Positions 1 through 8,705 of a stretch of DNA of 64,000 nt are shown here, piece by piece. The stretch lies in the NCBI RefSeq assembly GCF_019239235.1, contig NZ_JAAZTS010000008.1, positions 62,001-126,000 of the forward strand, written 5' to 3'. This DNA is from Caecibacteroides pullorum. Lineage in GTDB: Bacteria; Bacteroidota; Bacteroidia; Bacteroidales; Bacteroidaceae. The position numbers were made by a program, and so were the translations under genes. The notes under the pieces are model-generated. The model was not told the origin of the DNA. It saw nothing but the letters and a program-made list of their open reading frames with translations, and searched no databases. The number at the start of each line of letters is the position of its first letter. Position 1 is the first letter of the stretch.

Positions 1-2205
1 GACTATTATCTTTGTACGCAGGGCGATGTCTACAAGGCGGCCTTGCCGTCGGGGCTGAAGCTGGAGAGTGAAACCGTGGTAGAGTACAATCCAGACTTCG
101 AAGCTGCAGAACCGTTATCCGAGCGCGAACAGAAAGTGCTGGACCTGTTGGCTGTCGAACCCGAGCAAACGGTGACTAGGCTGGAAAAGGAAAGCGGTTT
201 GAAGAACATTCTTGCTGTAGTGAAGTCATTGCTCGAGAAAGATGCTCTTTTTGTAAAGGAAGAGTTGAAGCGCACCTACAAGCCCAAGACCGAGACACGT
301 GTGCGCCTGACGGAAGCGGCGCGCAACGAACGGCGGCTGCATTTCTTCTTCGACGAACTGCAACGCCGGGCGCCCAAGCAGTTGGACCTGCTGATGAAGT
401 ACATCGAACTTTCCGGCTGTCTGGGAGGAAGAGAGGTCAGGGAGGTGTCCAAGGCCGAGCTGCTGAAACGTTCGGGCGCTACTCCTGCTGTTTTTAGCGG
501 GTTAGTGGATAAAGGCGTGTTCGAGGTCTATCAACAGGAGGTGGGGCGACTGGAAACTGTTTCACAAGCTGTGATGTCACTCAATGAATTGAACGTCCAC
601 CAGCAACGGGCCTTCGACGAAATCCGTGCTTCGTTCCGCGTGAAGAATGTCTGTCTGCTCCACGGAGTCACTTCCAGTGGTAAGACCGAAATCTATATTC
701 ACCTCATTGATGAGGCGGTCCGTCAAGGCAAGCAAGTACTTTATCTGCTGCCTGAAATTGCTTTAACCACCCAGATAACCGAGCGTCTGAAGCGGGTCTT
801 TGGCAGCAGGCTGGGCATCTATCATTCCAAGTTTCCCGATGCCGAGCGGGTAGAGGTGTGGCAGAAACAGCTTTCCCATGAACCCTATGACATTATCCTC
901 GGTGTGCGCTCGTCCCTCTTCCTGCCCTTCCAGCGGCTGGGACTGGTCATCGTCGACGAGGAACACGAGAATACTTACAAGCAGCAGGATCCCGCTCCCC
1001 GCTACCACGCCCGCAATGCGGCCATCGTGCTGGCCTCTATGTGCGGGGCCAAGACCTTGCTGGGTACTGCTACGCCCAGTGTGGAGAGCTGGTACAATGC
1101 CACTGAGGGTGGTAAATATGCGCTGGTAGAGCTGAAGGAACGCTACAAAGAAATCCAGCTGCCCGAAATCATCCCTGTTGACATCAAGGAGCTGCAACGC
1201 AAGAAGCGCATGAATGGTCCCTTCTCACCCTTGTTGTTGCAATACGTGCGCGAGGCGCTGGAGCAGAAGGAACAGGTCATCCTCTTTCAGAACCGCCGCG
1301 GCTTTGCACCGATGATCGAGTGCCACACGTGCGGCTGGATGCCCAAGTGCAAGAACTGCGACGTCAGCCTCACCTACCATAAGGGGCTCAATCAGCTGAC
1401 CTGCCATTACTGCGGCTACACGCAGCCCGTGCCTCGCCAGTGTCCTGCCTGCGAGGGAGTGGACCTGCGCAACCGTGGCTTTGGTACGGAGAAGATCGAA
1501 GACGACGTGAAAGCTATCTTCCCAGAGGCTCGCGTGGCCCGCATGGACCTGGACACTACCCGTACCCGGGCGGCCTACGAACGCATCATCCACGATTTCC
1601 AGCAAGGACGGACAGACATCCTTATCGGTACGCAGATGGTGTCCAAGGGACTGGACTTCGACCACGTCAGCGTGGTAGGCATCCTCAATGCCGATAGCAT
1701 GATGAACTATCCCGATTTCCGTGCCTATGAGCGTGCCTTCCAGCTGATGGCACAGGTGGCCGGGCGGGCCGGACGCAAGAACAAGCGCGGGCGGGTGGTA
1801 TTGCAGACCAAGAGTATCGATCATCCCATCATTTCGCAGGTGATGCACAACGACTTCGAGGGAATGGTGGCCGGGCAGCTGGCCGAGCGGCAGTTGTTCC
1901 GCTATCCGCCTTACTACCGGTTGGTATATGTTTACCTGAAACACCGCAACGAGCAACTGCTCGACGTCATGGCACAGACGATGGCCGCCAAGCTGCGTGC
2001 TGTCTTTGGTGCACGGGTACTGGGACCGGATAAACCGCCCGTGGCCCGCATACAGACGCTGTTCATTCGCAAGATTGTCCTCAAGATAGAAACGAATGCT
2101 CCGATGGCACGTGCACGGCAGTTGCTGGTGCAGGTACAACAGGAGATGGTGGCCGAAGACCGTTTCAAGTCGCTCATTGTTTATTACGATGTCGACCCGA
2201 TGTAG
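1..2205 (+). CDS. priA: primosomal protein N' (PriA helicase), 5' end outside window
   Basis: This is the C-terminal 734 residues of PriA, the superfamily 2 3'-to-5' DNA helicase that reloads the replisome at stalled forks. The reading frame is open from base 1, so the true start lies upstream; the family is usually about 800 residues. Visible motifs are the Walker A motif GVTSSGKTE (about 662-690), the DEEH box (about 955-967), and the zinc-binding cysteine cluster CHTCGWMPKCKNC followed by CHYCG and CPAC (about 1320-1450). The helicase C-terminal signature VAGRAGR lies near 1755. The protein is cytoplasmic. A PHP phosphatase gene follows 21 nt after the stop and is probably co-transcribed. 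Confidence 0.97.
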   Translation, partial: DYYLCTQGDVYKAALPSGLKLESETVVEYNPDFEAAEPLSEREQKVLDLLAVEPEQTVTRLEKESGLKNILAVVKSLLEKDALFVKEELKRTYKPKTETRVRLTEAARNERRLHFFFDELQRRAPKQLDLLMKYIELSGCLGGREVREVSKAELLKRSGATPAVFSGLVDKGVFEVYQQEVGRLETVSQAVMSLNELNVHQQRAFDEIRASFRVKNVCLLHGVTSSGKTEIYIHLIDEAVRQGKQVLYLLPEIALTTQITERLKRVFGSRLGIYHSKFPDAERVEVWQKQLSHEPYDIILGVRSSLFLPFQRLGLVIVDEEHENTYKQQDPAPRYHARNAAIVLASMCGAKTLLGTATPSVESWYNATEGGKYALVELKERYKEIQLPEIIPVDIKELQRKKRMNGPFSPLLLQYVREALEQKEQVILFQNRRGFAPMIECHTCGWMPKCKNCDVSLTYHKGLNQLTCHYCGYTQPVPRQCPACEGVDLRNRGFGTEKIEDDVKAIFPEARVARMDLDTTRTRAAYERIIHDFQQGRTDILIGTQMVSKGLDFDHVSVVGILNADSMMNYPDFRAYERAFQLMAQVAGRAGRKNKRGRVVLQTKSIDHPIISQVMHNDFEGMVAGQLAERQLFRYPPYYRLVYVYLKHRNEQLLDVMAQTMAAKLRAVFGARVLGPDKPPVARIQTLFIRKIVLKIETNAPMARARQLLVQVQQEMVAEDRFKSLIVYYDVDPM

Positions 2206-2226
2206 AATATAATTTAGGATATAAAT

Positions 2227-2937
2227 ATGAAGATAGCATTAGACGTACACACGCATACGTTGGCCAGCGGGCATGCCTTCAGCACGCTGCAGGAGATGGC
2301 GCAGGCTGCGGCCGACAAGGGGCTGGAACTGCTGGGCATCACCGAGCATACGCCCGGCATCCCTGGTACTTGTGACCTGATTTACTTCCGCAACCTGCAC
2401 GTCGTGCCCAGACGTATGTATGGGATTGAGTTGTTGCTGGGGGCGGAAATCAACATCCTTGATACGGAGGGACGGCTCGACCTGGACGAGACACATCTGA
2501 AGAAACTCGATCTGCGCATTGCCGGCATCCATTCGCTTTGTTACCGTCCGGGAACGCCCGAGGAGAATACGGAAGGCATGCTGCGGGCGATAGCCAATCC
2601 CTACATCCACATCATCAGCCATCCCGGCGACGGAACGGCCCGTTTGCTGTTCGAACCTATTGTCCTTGCGGCGAAAGAACATCACACACTGCTCGAGATC
2701 AACAACAGTTCCCTGAAGCCCTGCCGTCACAAGGAAGATGCCCGTCCCAACAATCTGGAAATCCTTCGTCTGTGCAAGCGGTACGAAGTACCTGTCATTT
2801 TAGGAAGTGATGCCCACATTTCGTTCGATATTGCCAATTACGAATACGTATCAGAACTCATCCGTGAGACTGATTTTCCCGAGGCGCTTATCCTGAATGA
2901 TGACGTAACGCGGTTTAAACAGTATTTAGGTATCTGA
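2227..2937 (+). CDS. PHP-domain phosphatase, YcdX-like
   Basis: A 236-residue cytoplasmic protein of the polymerase and histidinol phosphatase (PHP) family. Metal-ligand motifs of the trinuclear site are visible: DVHTHT at residues 4-9, GITEHTP near 38, HPGDG near 137 and GSDAHIS near 196. Length and motif spacing fit the YcdX subgroup, whose members hydrolyse small phosphate esters in vitro. The physiological substrate is not evident from the sequence. It lies between priA (21 nt upstream) and a tyrosine phosphatase gene (7 nt downstream), so the three are likely one transcript. HisK histidinol phosphatase is a less likely alternative because no histidine genes are nearby. Confidence 0.88.
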   Translation: MKIALDVHTHTLASGHAFSTLQEMAQAAADKGLELLGITEHTPGIPGTCDLIYFRNLHVVPRRMYGIELLLGAEINILDTEGRLDLDETHLKKLDLRIAGIHSLCYRPGTPEENTEGMLRAIANPYIHIISHPGDGTARLLFEPIVLAAKEHHTLLEINNSSLKPCRHKEDARPNNLEILRLCKRYEVPVILGSDAHISFDIANYEYVSELIRETDFPEALILNDDVTRFKQYLGI

Positions 2938-2944
2938 ATTTAAT

Positions 2945-3457
2945 ATGGAAACTATGGAAAAGAAAGACTTGGCTTCTTCAAAGAAACACCGTATCCTGTT
3001 TGTCTGCCTCGGAAACATCTGTCGCTCTTCGTCTGCTGAAGGTGTAATGAAACATCTGGTGGAAGAGGCAGGAAGGGCCGATGAATTTGTGATTGACTCT
3101 GCTGGTATCCTGAGTTATCATCAGGGCGAATTGCCCGATCCGCGGATGCGTGCGCATGCCGCCCGTCGCGGTTACAACCTAGTGCATCGTTCGCGTCCCG
3201 TTCGTACCAGCGATTTCGGTGATTTCGACCTTATCATTGGTATGGACGACCGCAATATCGAGGATCTGAAGGAACGCGCTCCTTCGGTCGAAGCAGAACG
3301 GAAGATTTGTCGCATGACCGACTTTTGTACCCGCTTTACTGAGGCTGATCACGTTCCCGACCCCTATTACGGTGGTGCAGAAGGTTTCGAGTATGTGCTC
3401 GACCTGCTGGAAGATGCCTGTGCGGGACTGCTTGAGGAATTGATAATGGAGAATTGA
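2945..3457 (+). CDS. low-molecular-weight protein tyrosine phosphatase
   Basis: A 170-residue cytoplasmic phosphatase of the arsenate-reductase-like fold. The P-loop CLGNICRSS (C-x5-R-S, about residues 21-29) supplies the nucleophilic cysteine, and the general acid is in VPDPYYGG near residue 137. Such enzymes dephosphorylate tyrosine on regulatory or capsule-export proteins; no capsule genes adjoin here, so the substrate is open. A second in-frame ATG at 2954 could also be the start. The last codons (reading LIMEN) and the stop come from a low-complexity ATTGATAATGG repeat, so the native C-terminus may have been replaced by repeat sequence. Confidence 0.93.
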   Translation: METMEKKDLASSKKHRILFVCLGNICRSSSAEGVMKHLVEEAGRADEFVIDSAGILSYHQGELPDPRMRAHAARRGYNLVHRSRPVRTSDFGDFDLIIGMDDRNIEDLKERAPSVEAERKICRMTDFCTRFTEADHVPDPYYGGAEGFEYVLDLLEDACAGLLEELIMEN

Positions 3458-3530
3458 TAATGGATAATGGAAGACTCCCCTTTTACTAATAATTTTCAAT
3501 TCTCAATTATCCATTCTCAATTATCCATGG
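3433..3530. repeat. AT-rich ATTGATAATGG/CAATTATCCATT repeat between convergent genes
   Basis: The left arm (3433-3470) contains AATTGATAATGG in tandem variants. The right arm (3491-3530) contains the opposite-strand form CAATTCTCAATTATCCATT. The two arms form an imperfect inverted repeat between two convergent genes. Stop codons of both genes lie inside it (3455-3457 on plus, 3521-3523 on minus). The same repeat type occurs near 20855, 33209 and 37083. It could act as a weak bidirectional terminator or as a slippage-prone spacer; the sequence alone does not decide this. Confidence 0.7.
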
Positions 3531-4288
3531 TACACGTCGTGGTAGTGTCGCTTTTCGTCGTTGAGGCTGCATGTGGCGTCGATACCTACCTGACGGAGCC
3601 GTTCGGCAATCTCGTTGAGCTGTGTGCGGGGTACACGGCCGATGTAGAAGAGACGGTAGCGATATGTCTTGTCCATCACTTCCATGACATGTGTGGCGTT
3701 CGGTTCGCGGGCGAAGTCGAAGTTCACTTTCAGCAGGTCGCTGTAGGCATAATGGATTTCGCGTCCCGCACTGATTACGGTCAGGCGGTCGGTTTCCAGT
3801 CGGAGGTAGCAGAAACGCACCTGAAGCAAGTAGATGCTGTAGAGGCTCATGCCGAAAAAGAGAACGGGCAGCACAATGCCTGTCCATTGTTCGATGTTCA
3901 GGGTATAGAAAGCTATGCTGAGGCAGAGAACGAACAGTACGAAATACCAGAACATGTAGAGTGACATGCGGCGGTAGACGGTAGTGCCTGTTGGCCTTGT
4001 ACTATTTCCTGTGTCGACTGGATGATTGTCGAAACTGATACCGCGGCTTATCAGAGTACGTATCAGAGCCGTCGGGTGGTTGCGCAGATGGACGATCCGT
4101 ATTCTTTCTTCACCCGACTTCAGCCGTAAGGTCAGGATGCCGGGGCCATAAACGTTGGCCGGGCTGTGGCGGTCGGGTTCGGGCGTATACCGTTGCATGA
4201 AGCTGAATCCGGCTATTTGTTCCGGTGTCAGCTGGCTCTGTTGCAGGAAGCGCAGGGCGCGTTGTTCTTCTTTGGCAGTAGGTTTCAT
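3521..4288 (-). CDS. hypothetical membrane protein
   Basis: A 255-residue protein that I do not recognise beyond Bacteroidota hypothetical proteins. The N-terminal 105 residues look soluble and include LTPEQIAGF and a strand-rich stretch. Two hydrophobic segments follow, about residues 108-130 (YMFWYFVLFVLCLSIAFYTL) and 136-156, with a short loop between. The last 100 residues are again soluble and strand-rich, possibly a PH-like (bPH) fold, but this is a guess from pattern only. It begins 21 nt after the stop of the upstream HD phosphodiesterase gene on the same strand, so the two form an operon. Its stop codon lies in a low-complexity repeat. Confidence 0.8.
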   Translation of the reverse strand: MKPTAKEEQRALRFLQQSQLTPEQIAGFSFMQRYTPEPDRHSPANVYGPGILTLRLKSGEERIRIVHLRNHPTALIRTLISRGISFDNHPVDTGNSTRPTGTTVYRRMSLYMFWYFVLFVLCLSIAFYTLNIEQWTGIVLPVLFFGMSLYSIYLLQVRFCYLRLETDRLTVISAGREIHYAYSDLLKVNFDFAREPNATHVMEVMDKTYRYRLFYIGRVPRTQLNEIAERLRQVGIDATCSLNDEKRHYHDVYHG

Positions 4289-4309
4289 GGCTCTATGGGG
4301 TTAGGTTCT

Positions 4310-6385
4310 TTACTTTTTCTCTTCTTGCTTTTTCAGTTCGGGATAGCTGATGCGCGTGTGATAGATGGTCTTCAGCTTCTCTTTGAACACTTCCTTCACG
4401 GTAGCGATGTCTTTGAAGGTGATGGGGCACTCCTTGAAGTACCCTTCGGCTACCTGAGAGTCGATAATTTTCTCCACCAGGTTGCTGATGCTTTCTTCGT
4501 CATACTGGGGCAGGCTGCGCGAAGCGGCCTCTACCGAGTCGGCCATCATCAGAATGGCTTGTTCCTTGGTGAAAGGATTCGGACCGGGGTAGGTGAACAT
4601 GGCTTCGTCTGGCTCTTCTCCAGGGTGTTCGTTCTTCCACGAAATGTAGAAATATTTGGTTTTCCCTTTGCCGTGGTGGGTTGTTATGAAGTCCTTGATG
4701 ACCTTGGGCAGGTTGTTTTTTTCGGCCAGTTTCACGCCGCCGGTAACGTGGCTGATGACTACTTGCGCACTTTGTTCGTAGTTCAAGTTTTTATGCGGAT
4801 TGATACCTCCCCGTTGGTTTTCGGTGAAGAACACGGGATTCTCCATCTTACCGATGTCGTGGTAGAGAGCGCCGGTACGTACCAGTTGGCTCTTGGCACC
4901 GATGCAGTTGGCAGCTTCGGCAGCCAGGTTGGCCACTTGCATGGAGTGCTGGAAGGTGCCGGGCACGGTTTCAGACATGCGGCGCAGCAGCGGATTGTTG
5001 ATGTTGGACAGTTCGACCAGCGTCACGTTCGAGGTAAAGCCGAATGTTTTTTCCAGTACGAATAGGAGCGGATAGGTGAAGAGCAGGAAGATGCCGTTGA
5101 TGATGAAGTAGATATACATCCGTCCGTTCACCTTCGACAAGTCGTTTTCCGTAATCATCTCGAAAGCGAAGTAGAGGGCGGCATAGGTCAGTATGACCAG
5201 CACGGCTGTCTTGAACAGCTGTGAGCGTTGTGACAGTTCCCTCAGGCTATAGATGGCTACCAGGCCGGCGGTTATCTGCAGCAGGATAAATTCATGCGGA
5301 TAGCGGAGGCAGATGGAACATACCAGGATGGTGATGCAGTGCGTCAGGAAAGCTGTTCGCGAATCGAGGAATACGCGGATGATGACCGGCAGCATGGCAT
5401 AGGGAAGGATGTAGACATTGAACAGGTTGTATGCCATCATGATCGAGGTTACCACGCAGTAGAACATCATCAGTGCAAAGAGCAGCGACAGGCTTCCTTT
5501 CCGGTTGTAGTAGTCCTTGCGGAACAGGTCGAGGTAAAGCATGAAGCACAGCATGAAGATGCTGACGTAGAGTATTTGTCCCAGCAGTGTCAGGCGGTTT
5601 TGTCCGGCTGATGCACTGCGTTTGATGGACTCTTTGCGCAGGCTTTCCAGAATATTGTAGGTTTCCGGGCTGACAATCTCGCCACGGTCGATGATTTTCT
5701 GTCCGCTCAGTACGATGCCGTTGGCCCACGAGTAGTTTTCCAGCATTTCCTTGCGGGCTGCGTCCGTACGCTGTTCGTCGAAGGTCAGGTTGATGTTCAG
5801 GTAGTCGTTCAGGGAACATTGACGCAGAACGTGGGGACGGTAGTGCAGGGAGTCGGCCGTCAGGATGTAGTGATAAGCCGATTTGACGGTATACAGCTTG
5901 TCAGTTCCTTGCTGCTGTGCGATTTTGTCGTTCACGGTCATAATGCTTCGCGTGCTGTCTTTTTGCAACGTTTCCATTGCCTCGGACGACAGGATGCCTG
6001 CCTGGTATACTTCGGTCAGTCTTTTTTCGATATATTGCAGGTAGTCGGCTGTCAGGTAGGGGGCGTGCAGTCGGTTCTGGTAGTCCTTTTTCAGTTTTTT
6101 CAGGGCTTCAGTCGCGATATTCTTGTCCTTCTGATAGTAGGGCTGGAAGCGGGCCAGGATACTGTCCTGCTCGTGTCTGACCACGTCGTCCGTCTTGTAG
6201 ATCGGAAAGTCGAAGGTTGCTATCAGCTGGCCGTATTTCCAGGGTTTGTTGATGTCAAACTGATAGTTGAACTTCCCGTCACGGGGCAGGAAGTAGACGA
6301 TGACTGCTACCGTACCGATGAAAAGAAGGGCTTTGTATAGCAAATCTCTATAAACGGAGCGTTTTTTTTCACTGCTTTTGTTCAT
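4310..6385 (-). CDS. 7TM-HD domain protein, PgpH-type cyclic-di-AMP phosphodiesterase family
   Basis: A 691-residue membrane protein with the order: one N-terminal TM helix (about residues 14-32), an extracytoplasmic 7TMR-HDED region to about residue 265, seven closely spaced TM helices (about 270-470), and a C-terminal cytoplasmic HD domain. The HD motif is in GALYHDIGKMENP, with HVTG and THHGKGKTKYFY downstream supplying further metal ligands. In Firmicutes, PgpH homologues hydrolyse cyclic-di-AMP; this activity here is inferred from family. An upstream in-frame start at 6424 would add 13 residues, but ATG 6385 gives a normal short charged N-terminus (MNKSSEKKRS). It is divergent from gltX. 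Confidence 0.9.
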   Translation of the reverse strand: MNKSSEKKRSVYRDLLYKALLFIGTVAVIVYFLPRDGKFNYQFDINKPWKYGQLIATFDFPIYKTDDVVRHEQDSILARFQPYYQKDKNIATEALKKLKKDYQNRLHAPYLTADYLQYIEKRLTEVYQAGILSSEAMETLQKDSTRSIMTVNDKIAQQQGTDKLYTVKSAYHYILTADSLHYRPHVLRQCSLNDYLNINLTFDEQRTDAARKEMLENYSWANGIVLSGQKIIDRGEIVSPETYNILESLRKESIKRSASAGQNRLTLLGQILYVSIFMLCFMLYLDLFRKDYYNRKGSLSLLFALMMFYCVVTSIMMAYNLFNVYILPYAMLPVIIRVFLDSRTAFLTHCITILVCSICLRYPHEFILLQITAGLVAIYSLRELSQRSQLFKTAVLVILTYAALYFAFEMITENDLSKVNGRMYIYFIINGIFLLFTYPLLFVLEKTFGFTSNVTLVELSNINNPLLRRMSETVPGTFQHSMQVANLAAEAANCIGAKSQLVRTGALYHDIGKMENPVFFTENQRGGINPHKNLNYEQSAQVVISHVTGGVKLAEKNNLPKVIKDFITTHHGKGKTKYFYISWKNEHPGEEPDEAMFTYPGPNPFTKEQAILMMADSVEAASRSLPQYDEESISNLVEKIIDSQVAEGYFKECPITFKDIATVKEVFKEKLKTIYHTRISYPELKKQEEKK

Positions 6386-6443
6386 ATCGGTTGAAATTTT
6401 TGCGAAAAGTACAAAAAAAAACAATCATGTGGAAAAAAAGGCT

Positions 6444-6451
6444 TAATTTTG
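6444..6451 (+). promoter_or_regulatory. -7 box of probable gltX promoter
   Basis: TAATTTTG matches the Bacteroides -7 consensus TAnnTTTG and ends 32 nt before the gltX start. No TTTG -33 element is present at the usual 19-20 nt distance, so the assignment rests on one box and on position. Confidence 0.5.
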
Positions 6452-6483
6452 CCGCCTAAAATATTCATAAAGTAAGGAAGATT

Positions 6484-8010
6484 ATGGCAGAAAGAAGAGT
6501 CAGAGTCCGTTTTGCCCCGAGTCCGACGGGCGCTTTGCACATCGGCGGTGTGCGCACCGCGTTGTATAATTACCTTTTTGCGCGCCAGCATGGAGGTGAT
6601 CTCATTTTCCGTATCGAAGACACCGACAGCAACCGTTTCGTTCCGGGTGCTGAAGAATATATTCTGGAGTCGTTCAAGTGGCTCGGTATTCCTTTCGACG
6701 AGGGTGTCAGCTTTGGTGGTGACCACGGTCCCTACCGTCAGTCCGAACGTCGCGACATTTACAAGAAGTACGTCCAGGTGCTGCTCGATGCAGGAAAAGC
6801 CTATATCGCTTTCGATACGCCCGAAGAACTGGAGGCTAAGCGCAAGGAAGTGGCCAACTTCCAGTATGACGCTTCTACCCGCCTGCAGATGCGCAACTCG
6901 CTGACTCTTCCGAAGGAAGAAGTAGATGCGCTGATCGCCGAGGGCAAGCAATATGTCGTACGTTTCAAGATTGAGCCGAATGAAGACGTGCATGTCCACG
7001 ACCTCATCCGTGGCGAAGTGGTCATCAACTCTTCCATCCTCGACGACAAGGTGCTCTACAAGTCGGCCGACGAGCTGCCTACCTATCACTTGGCCAATAT
7101 CGTGGACGACCACCTCATGGAGGTATCCCACGTCATCCGCGGCGAGGAGTGGTTGCCTTCGGCTCCGCTGCATGTGCTGCTCTACCGTGCTTTCGGCTGG
7201 GAAGATACGATGCCTCAGTTCGCCCACCTGCCCCTGCTGCTGAAGCCCGAAGGCAACGGCAAGCTGAGCAAGCGCGACGGCGACCGTCTGGGCTTCCCCG
7301 TTTTCCCCTTGGAATGGCACGACCCCAAGACCGGCGAAGTGTCTTCGGGCTACCGCGAGGCCGGTTACTTGCCCGAGGCCGTCATCAACTTCCTCGCCCT
7401 GTTGGGATGGAACCCCGGCAACGACCAGGAACTGATGTCGATGGACGAACTGGTGAAGCTCTTCGACCTGAGCCATTGCAGTAAGGCCGGTGCCAAGTTT
7501 GACTATAAGAAAGGTATCTGGTTCAACCACGAATATATCCTCCAGAAGCCTGACGCTGAAATCGCTGGGCTGTTCAAGCCTGTACTGGCAGCCAATGGCG
7601 TAGACGTAGCACAATACAGCGACGAGTTCCTGACCCGCGTCGTGTCGCTCGTCAAGGGCCGCGTCAACTTTGTGAAGGAACTCTGGGATCAGGCACGTTT
7701 CTTCTTCGTGGCTCCCGAAACGTATGCCGAGAAGGACGTGAAGAAACGCTGGTCCGAAGACACGCCCCGCATCATGGGCGAGCTGGTGGAAGTGCTGCGC
7801 GGCATCGCCGATTTCAGCTCGAAGCCGTCCGAAGACATCGTCATCGGCTGGATCACGGAGAAGGGTTATCACATGGGCAACGTGATGAACGCCTTCCGCC
7901 TGGCCGTCGTAGGTGAATGCAAGGGGCCGCACATGTTCGACATCACCGAGCTGCTGGGTAAGGAAGAGACTATCCGTCGTATCCAGCGTGCGGTAGAGGT
8001 CCTGAAATAA
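6484..8010 (+). CDS. gltX: glutamate--tRNA ligase
   Basis: A 508-residue class I aminoacyl-tRNA synthetase that charges tRNA-Glu. The HIGH-type motif is [11 protein letters not shown] (residues 10-20) and the KMSKS-type motif is KLSKRDG (about 259-265). The protein is slightly longer than the 470-490 residues typical of the bacterial enzyme but collinear, with the C-terminal anticodon-binding domain ending in IQRAVEVLK. The start ATG at 6484 follows AAGGAAGATT. It is divergent from the HD phosphodiesterase gene and convergent with the carbonic anhydrase-like gene; hairpin structures fill the 154-nt downstream spacer. Confidence 0.98.
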   Translation: MAERRVRVRFAPSPTGALHIGGVRTALYNYLFARQHGGDLIFRIEDTDSNRFVPGAEEYILESFKWLGIPFDEGVSFGGDHGPYRQSERRDIYKKYVQVLLDAGKAYIAFDTPEELEAKRKEVANFQYDASTRLQMRNSLTLPKEEVDALIAEGKQYVVRFKIEPNEDVHVHDLIRGEVVINSSILDDKVLYKSADELPTYHLANIVDDHLMEVSHVIRGEEWLPSAPLHVLLYRAFGWEDTMPQFAHLPLLLKPEGNGKLSKRDGDRLGFPVFPLEWHDPKTGEVSSGYREAGYLPEAVINFLALLGWNPGNDQELMSMDELVKLFDLSHCSKAGAKFDYKKGIWFNHEYILQKPDAEIAGLFKPVLAANGVDVAQYSDEFLTRVVSLVKGRVNFVKELWDQARFFFVAPETYAEKDVKKRWSEDTPRIMGELVEVLRGIADFSSKPSEDIVIGWITEKGYHMGNVMNAFRLAVVGECKGPHMFDITELLGKEETIRRIQRAVEVLK

Positions 8011-8039
8011 TCGGTATTCTGCATACTCTCTATAACAGA

Positions 8040-8089
8040 GCACTTCCTCACCACTTCATGCCGTGCTGCATGAGGTCGTGAGGAAGTGC
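8040..8089. terminator. hairpin between convergent gltX and carbonic anhydrase-like gene
   Basis: GCACTTCCTCAC (8040-8051) pairs perfectly with GTGAGGAAGTGC (8078-8089). An inner stem, TCATGC (8056-8061) with GCATGA (8068-8073), continues the structure. It lies 30 nt after the gltX stop and could end transcripts from either strand, although only a short T-containing stretch follows. It shares the GTGCTTC/GAAGCAC vocabulary with the next hairpin and with the cluster at 34571-34680. Confidence 0.6.
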
Positions 8090-8107
8090 TTTATGAGGGG
8101 GTAACAA

Positions 8108-8136
8108 AGTGCTTCGTCAGGGGATGAGGAAGCACT
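8108..8136. repeat. GC-rich stem-loop repeat, copy 1
   Basis: AGTGCTTC (8108-8115) pairs with GAAGCACT (8129-8136) around a 13-nt loop. The 13 bases at 8115-8127, read on the minus strand, are TCATCCCCTGACG and recur exactly at 34586-34598 on the plus strand, inside a similar GTGCTTC context. It is therefore a member of a dispersed intergenic stem-loop family. Confidence 0.6.
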
Positions 8137-8164
8137 GGGTGAGAGGACCATCTTTGGGAGTGTC

Positions 8165-8680
8165 TCACTCTTTGTACCAACTGGCGTACATCAGGTAGTT
8201 GTGCGCAATCTTCTGGTTCAGTTCCTTGGCCTGTTCGGGGTCCACCTTCTTGATGAACTTGGCCGGAACACCGCCCCAGATGCTGCCCGGCTCGATGACC
8301 GTGTTGCTCAGTACCAGCGAGCCTGCGGCCACGATGGCGCCTTCGCCCACGACGGCATGGTCGAGGATGGTGGCGCCCATGCCGACAAGGGCATAGTCCT
8401 TCACGGTGGCGCCGTGGATGGTGACGTTGTGACCGATGGACACGTGGTCGCCTATTTCGATGGTCGATTTCTCGTAGAGCGTGTGCAGCACGCTGCCGTC
8501 CTGTATGTTCACACCGTTGCCGATGCGGATGGAGTTGACGTCGCCGCGCAACACGGTGTTGAACCATACACTGCAGTCGCGGCCCATCTTTACGTCGCCT
8601 ACGATGGTGGCGTTGTCGGCCAGGTAGCAGTTTTCTCCTATTTCGGGCGTAAAGCCTCTTACTGATTTGATTAATGCCAT
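8165..8680 (-). CDS. gamma-carbonic anhydrase family protein (left-handed beta-helix)
   Basis: A 171-residue protein built from hexapeptide repeats, for example IVGDVKMGRDCSVW, VSIGHNVTIHG and ILDHAVVGEGAIV. Candidate zinc histidines are in VLHTLYE and GHNVTIHG, the usual positions in the gamma-class. Close relatives (YrdA, PaaY) bind metal but often show weak or no carbonic anhydrase activity, so the function is stated at family level. It begins 25 nt after the aminopeptidase gene stop and probably shares its promoter at 10559-10590. Confidence 0.9.
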   Translation of the reverse strand: MALIKSVRGFTPEIGENCYLADNATIVGDVKMGRDCSVWFNTVLRGDVNSIRIGNGVNIQDGSVLHTLYEKSTIEIGDHVSIGHNVTIHGATVKDYALVGMGATILDHAVVGEGAIVAAGSLVLSNTVIEPGSIWGGVPAKFIKKVDPEQAKELNQKIAHNYLMYASWYKE

Positions 8681-8705
8681 TTTTCTTTAGGGGTTAAAGG
8701 TTAAA

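Noticed and set aside
3467..3964. 165-residue plus-strand ORF opposite the hypothetical membrane protein
   Set aside because: The minus-strand frame has coherent TM helices and operon context; the plus frame is its shadow starting in a repeat.
6382..8043. 553-residue minus-strand frame opposite gltX
   Set aside because: gltX on the plus strand has all synthetase motifs; the antisense frame has none.
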